A stretch of 23,821 nucleotides of DNA from Coxiellaceae bacterium UBA1530 (GTDB lineage: Bacteria; Pseudomonadota; Gammaproteobacteria; Coxiellales; Coxiellaceae): the NCBI GenBank assembly GCA_002323325.1, contig DCQA01000062.1, forward strand, positions 1,495 to 25,315, given 5' to 3'. The position numbers and the translations under genes were made by a program. The number at the start of each line of letters is the position of its first letter. The stretch's first letter is position 1. Below, in pieces: positions 21,704 to 23,821 of this stretch. The notes under the pieces were generated by a model. It searched no databases, was not told the DNA's origin, and saw nothing but the letters and a program-made list of their open reading frames with translations.

Positions 21704-23821
21704 ATGACTAATACAGAGAAAAATAAAGCAGAAACACTAAACGGATGCGCCCCATATCTACTGACACAAAGAGTGCCTCCTCCTTCGATCCCAGAAATAT
21801 TACAACTAAGAAGCCTAGAAACACTATTTAAACGTGACCCCAGTGCCGATGCAAAGCAGTTGTGGATTACACTTGCAAATGGTCTTATTCAAATGATTTG
21901 GTCTTGCTCAACCCAATTGACAAAACAAGGTTTTTTTTCTAAAAATGACTTGGACATGTTGATACCTGACAGTTGCCCTAAAATAAAACAATTGATGGCA
22001 CACTTTGTTCACAATAAGACTGATGAAGAAGCTGGCACGAATCAACCTTTGCAATCCCCAGATGCCATGATGCAAAATTTTGCAAATCAATTAATGGACT
22101 TATTATTCAATGCAAATCCAAATGAAGTACAACTCCTTATTGACGAACTAAAATCACTTACTGATCATTTGAATACATTGAAAATACATAACGGGAAAAC
22201 ATCACACACACCACAGCCCGAGCGTATTCAAAGTATGTTAAAAATCATTGGTGATATCCATGAGCATCTTTATTATTTTGACGGCAATTTTTGTCCTACA
22301 GTAGAAAATGCTAGTCATCTATCCTCCACCCTAAGTTCACCACTACTAACGACCAACGGAGATTCGCACACTTCAACCCGTGAAGAGCTTACAATGGAAC
22401 AACAAAACAATGAAAGAGTCGTTAATGCCTTGTTTTCAACGTCAAGCAAACTGGCCGTGTCAAGCCTGTTAGTTATTGCGATCTCTTTATACCGTCAAGG
22501 TATTATTTATCGAGCAGAAATCACGAATGATGGCGATGTCTATGCTCATCAACAAATATGGAGCTGGCAAGGTGACGAAGCAATGATTGCTACAGCACTG
22601 GTATCCAGTGTACTTTTGTCTGAACTATACCATCAATACCTTATTGGTAACTTAATCAGATGCCCTAACCAACAAGATATACAGTTACTAGGAGAAAGCT
22701 TCCATACAAAAGCATATGCTGTGCTGACCAATACTCGTGATCTGCCTGTTCTTGGTAGAATATTACAATACATTTACAGGATAATGAGCAGTGCTCTAAA
22801 AGATTGGCAGATCGTTATCAATGGAAAAACGGTCAATGACGAACAACAACTACATCCTTATTTATGTGATCAAAGAATTTTTCAGTCTAAAGGTATGTGG
22901 TATAACGGCGTTTGCGCTCTAGCATCAGTCACCCTTGCTTCGCTAGCCTTAGTGGATAATTCCAGTGCTACAAATGGACTTTTTTGGGCTTCAGTGTTCT
23001 TTCTATCCCCAACAGTTTCTGTCATTCTGTCACACGTCCTCGAGGGCCTTAAAAGTCTGGTTGAATCAGCATCAAGATCACCTAGCGGCGTCATAACTCA
23101 ACGTTTTTCAAGTACACTCACACTGGTTGCTTTTTTAATTGCAGGATTAGCCGCAGTATTTCGTGATGAGTTCAGCCCTCTGTTTGGCTTGTTCATGCAG
23201 ATGAACATAGAGAACTATAAAGAAATCATGGGAAGCTCAACTCTGGCTTATATTGGATTTTTCTGCTGCGCGGGTTTCATCTCTGTTGCTATGACCGCTC
23301 AACTATTTTCACTGTTAGTGTCAATGATACACCCCTCCACTCAAGGCAGTTTATTTTTCAAAACCTCATTAGCACTTCTTAGAAATAGCCCTTTGTATTT
23401 CGGGTTATTTAATTGGGCAGTGGTTGCCTTTGGCCGTTTTTGCCAGGAGGATCCTAGTGGTGAATGCGCAAATGCTGTCGGTCTTGCAGGAACAATATCA
23501 CAGATCACGATCACAGCAGCATTTTTTATCAAAGTGAATCTTCTTATTGCACAAGCTGTATTAACAGATGCGCCAAAAGGAGTGGGTTACTGTCTTTACG
23601 CCTATAACCGTGGACATCTCTCAGATGTCCTCGCTGTTGCATTAAACCTTCTATCGTCTCCGACAAAGTTGTGTGTCGATTTCCTCATTCAACTCAGTGC
23701 CAGTGCAAAGGATGCAGTCTATCCTAAAACATCGACGTGCCATGGAGCTTCACATCATGATGGCATGAGGTTATTTGCATCCATAACACACCGATCTAAC
23801 GATGATAACGATGATAACGAT
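21704..23821 (+). CDS. Large multi-pass membrane protein, C-terminus beyond window (at least 706 aa)
   Basis: From the ATG at 21704 the frame stays open for 706 codons to the window edge, so the gene is partial at its 3' end. No clear ribosome-binding site precedes the ATG; an in-frame TTG at 21656 is an alternative. The first 245 or so residues are hydrophilic and helical, with no signal peptide. Hydrophobic segments follow at about 249-262, 291-307, 403-416, 425-445, 470-485, 513-543, 563-577 and 592-616, giving roughly eight membrane spans, with a soluble insert at about 310-400. The visible end is an Asn/Asp repeat (NDDNDDND). I recognise no family. The N-terminal cytosolic domain plus scattered spans, beside other orphan genes, would fit an accessory membrane protein or effector; this is inference. 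Confidence 0.7.
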   Translation, partial: MTNTEKNKAETLNGCAPYLLTQRVPPPSIPEILQLRSLETLFKRDPSADAKQLWITLANGLIQMIWSCSTQLTKQGFFSKNDLDMLIPDSCPKIKQLMAHFVHNKTDEEAGTNQPLQSPDAMMQNFANQLMDLLFNANPNEVQLLIDELKSLTDHLNTLKIHNGKTSHTPQPERIQSMLKIIGDIHEHLYYFDGNFCPTVENASHLSSTLSSPLLTTNGDSHTSTREELTMEQQNNERVVNALFSTSSKLAVSSLLVIAISLYRQGIIYRAEITNDGDVYAHQQIWSWQGDEAMIATALVSSVLLSELYHQYLIGNLIRCPNQQDIQLLGESFHTKAYAVLTNTRDLPVLGRILQYIYRIMSSALKDWQIVINGKTVNDEQQLHPYLCDQRIFQSKGMWYNGVCALASVTLASLALVDNSSATNGLFWASVFFLSPTVSVILSHVLEGLKSLVESASRSPSGVITQRFSSTLTLVAFLIAGLAAVFRDEFSPLFGLFMQMNIENYKEIMGSSTLAYIGFFCCAGFISVAMTAQLFSLLVSMIHPSTQGSLFFKTSLALLRNSPLYFGLFNWAVVAFGRFCQEDPSGECANAVGLAGTISQITITAAFFIKVNLLIAQAVLTDAPKGVGYCLYAYNRGHLSDVLAVALNLLSSPTKLCVDFLIQLSASAKDAVYPKTSTCHGASHHDGMRLFASITHRSNDDNDDND
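23798..23821 (+). repeat. Short 9-nt tandem repeat at the window edge
   Basis: AACGATGAT is repeated twice and a third unit is cut by the window end. It lies in frame within the membrane protein gene and codes Asn-Asp-Asp units. Because 9 is a multiple of 3, changes in copy number would alter protein length without a frameshift. Its full length cannot be seen. Confidence 0.6.

Noticed and set aside
1..23821. Search for CRISPR arrays, tRNA genes and complete insertion sequences
   Set aside because: No regularly spaced repeats, cloverleaf-like sequences or transposase genes with terminal repeats were recognised by reading; a covariance-model scan would be needed to rule out small RNAs.

Overview
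The window is AT-rich bacterial DNA with tightly spaced housekeeping genes in some stretches and gene-poor, relic-rich accessory DNA in others. Mpl (murein tripeptide recycling), a YajG-type lipoprotein, a PPi-type phosphofructokinase and a GadC-like APC permease point to a gammaproteobacterium. A very large mosaic HAD protein, a eukaryote-type guanidinoacetate methyltransferase homologue, a secreted phytochelatin synthase, many pseudogene relics and orphan secreted small proteins would fit a host-associated member such as Legionellales (Coxiella/Legionella/Berkiella-like). That placement is inference; no rRNA, tRNA or other taxonomic marker is present.

Layout. 1-1430 (minus strand): two small secreted Cys-rich proteins, a relic of an MKYLLAS-type small secreted gene broken by an in-frame TGA, and a decayed coding fragment. 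1773-3101: the GAMT-like methyltransferase, then decayed DNA that reads in pieces like a guanylate kinase. 3102-9441 (minus): a 403-residue GT-B-like protein and a 1592-residue protein with an N-terminal HAD motif and a central hydrophobic hairpin. 9725-11256: yajG lipoprotein (plus) facing a SecD P1-head-like secreted protein (minus), with a possible 24-residue hydrophobic micro-ORF between. 11402-12008 (minus): a second small secreted gene whose upstream roughly 330 bp is a diverged copy of 1094-1430. 12137-14443 (minus): mpl followed by an unknown gene with a TTG start. 14541-18505 (plus): pfp, a fold-type IV aminotransferase, the APC permease and a small secreted protein overlapping it by 4 nt. 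18801-19014 (plus): third member of the small secreted family. 19133-21306 (minus): quinone-oxidoreductase-like MDR, a gamma-glutamyltranspeptidase C-terminal relic, and phytochelatin synthase. 21704 to the window end (plus): a 706-codon open frame of a multi-pass membrane protein that runs off the edge.

How things fit together. The strongest functional link is the relic ggt followed 13 nt later by the phytochelatin synthase gene: both enzymes act on glutathione, so this was probably a periplasmic glutathione-breakdown operon that has lost its first gene. The small secreted MKYLL proteins share a promoter box, a purine-rich ribosome-binding site and a near-identical signal peptide while their mature parts differ, so a reusable expression-and-export leader appears to have been copied around this region. 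No CRISPR array, complete insertion sequence, tRNA or rRNA was recognised.
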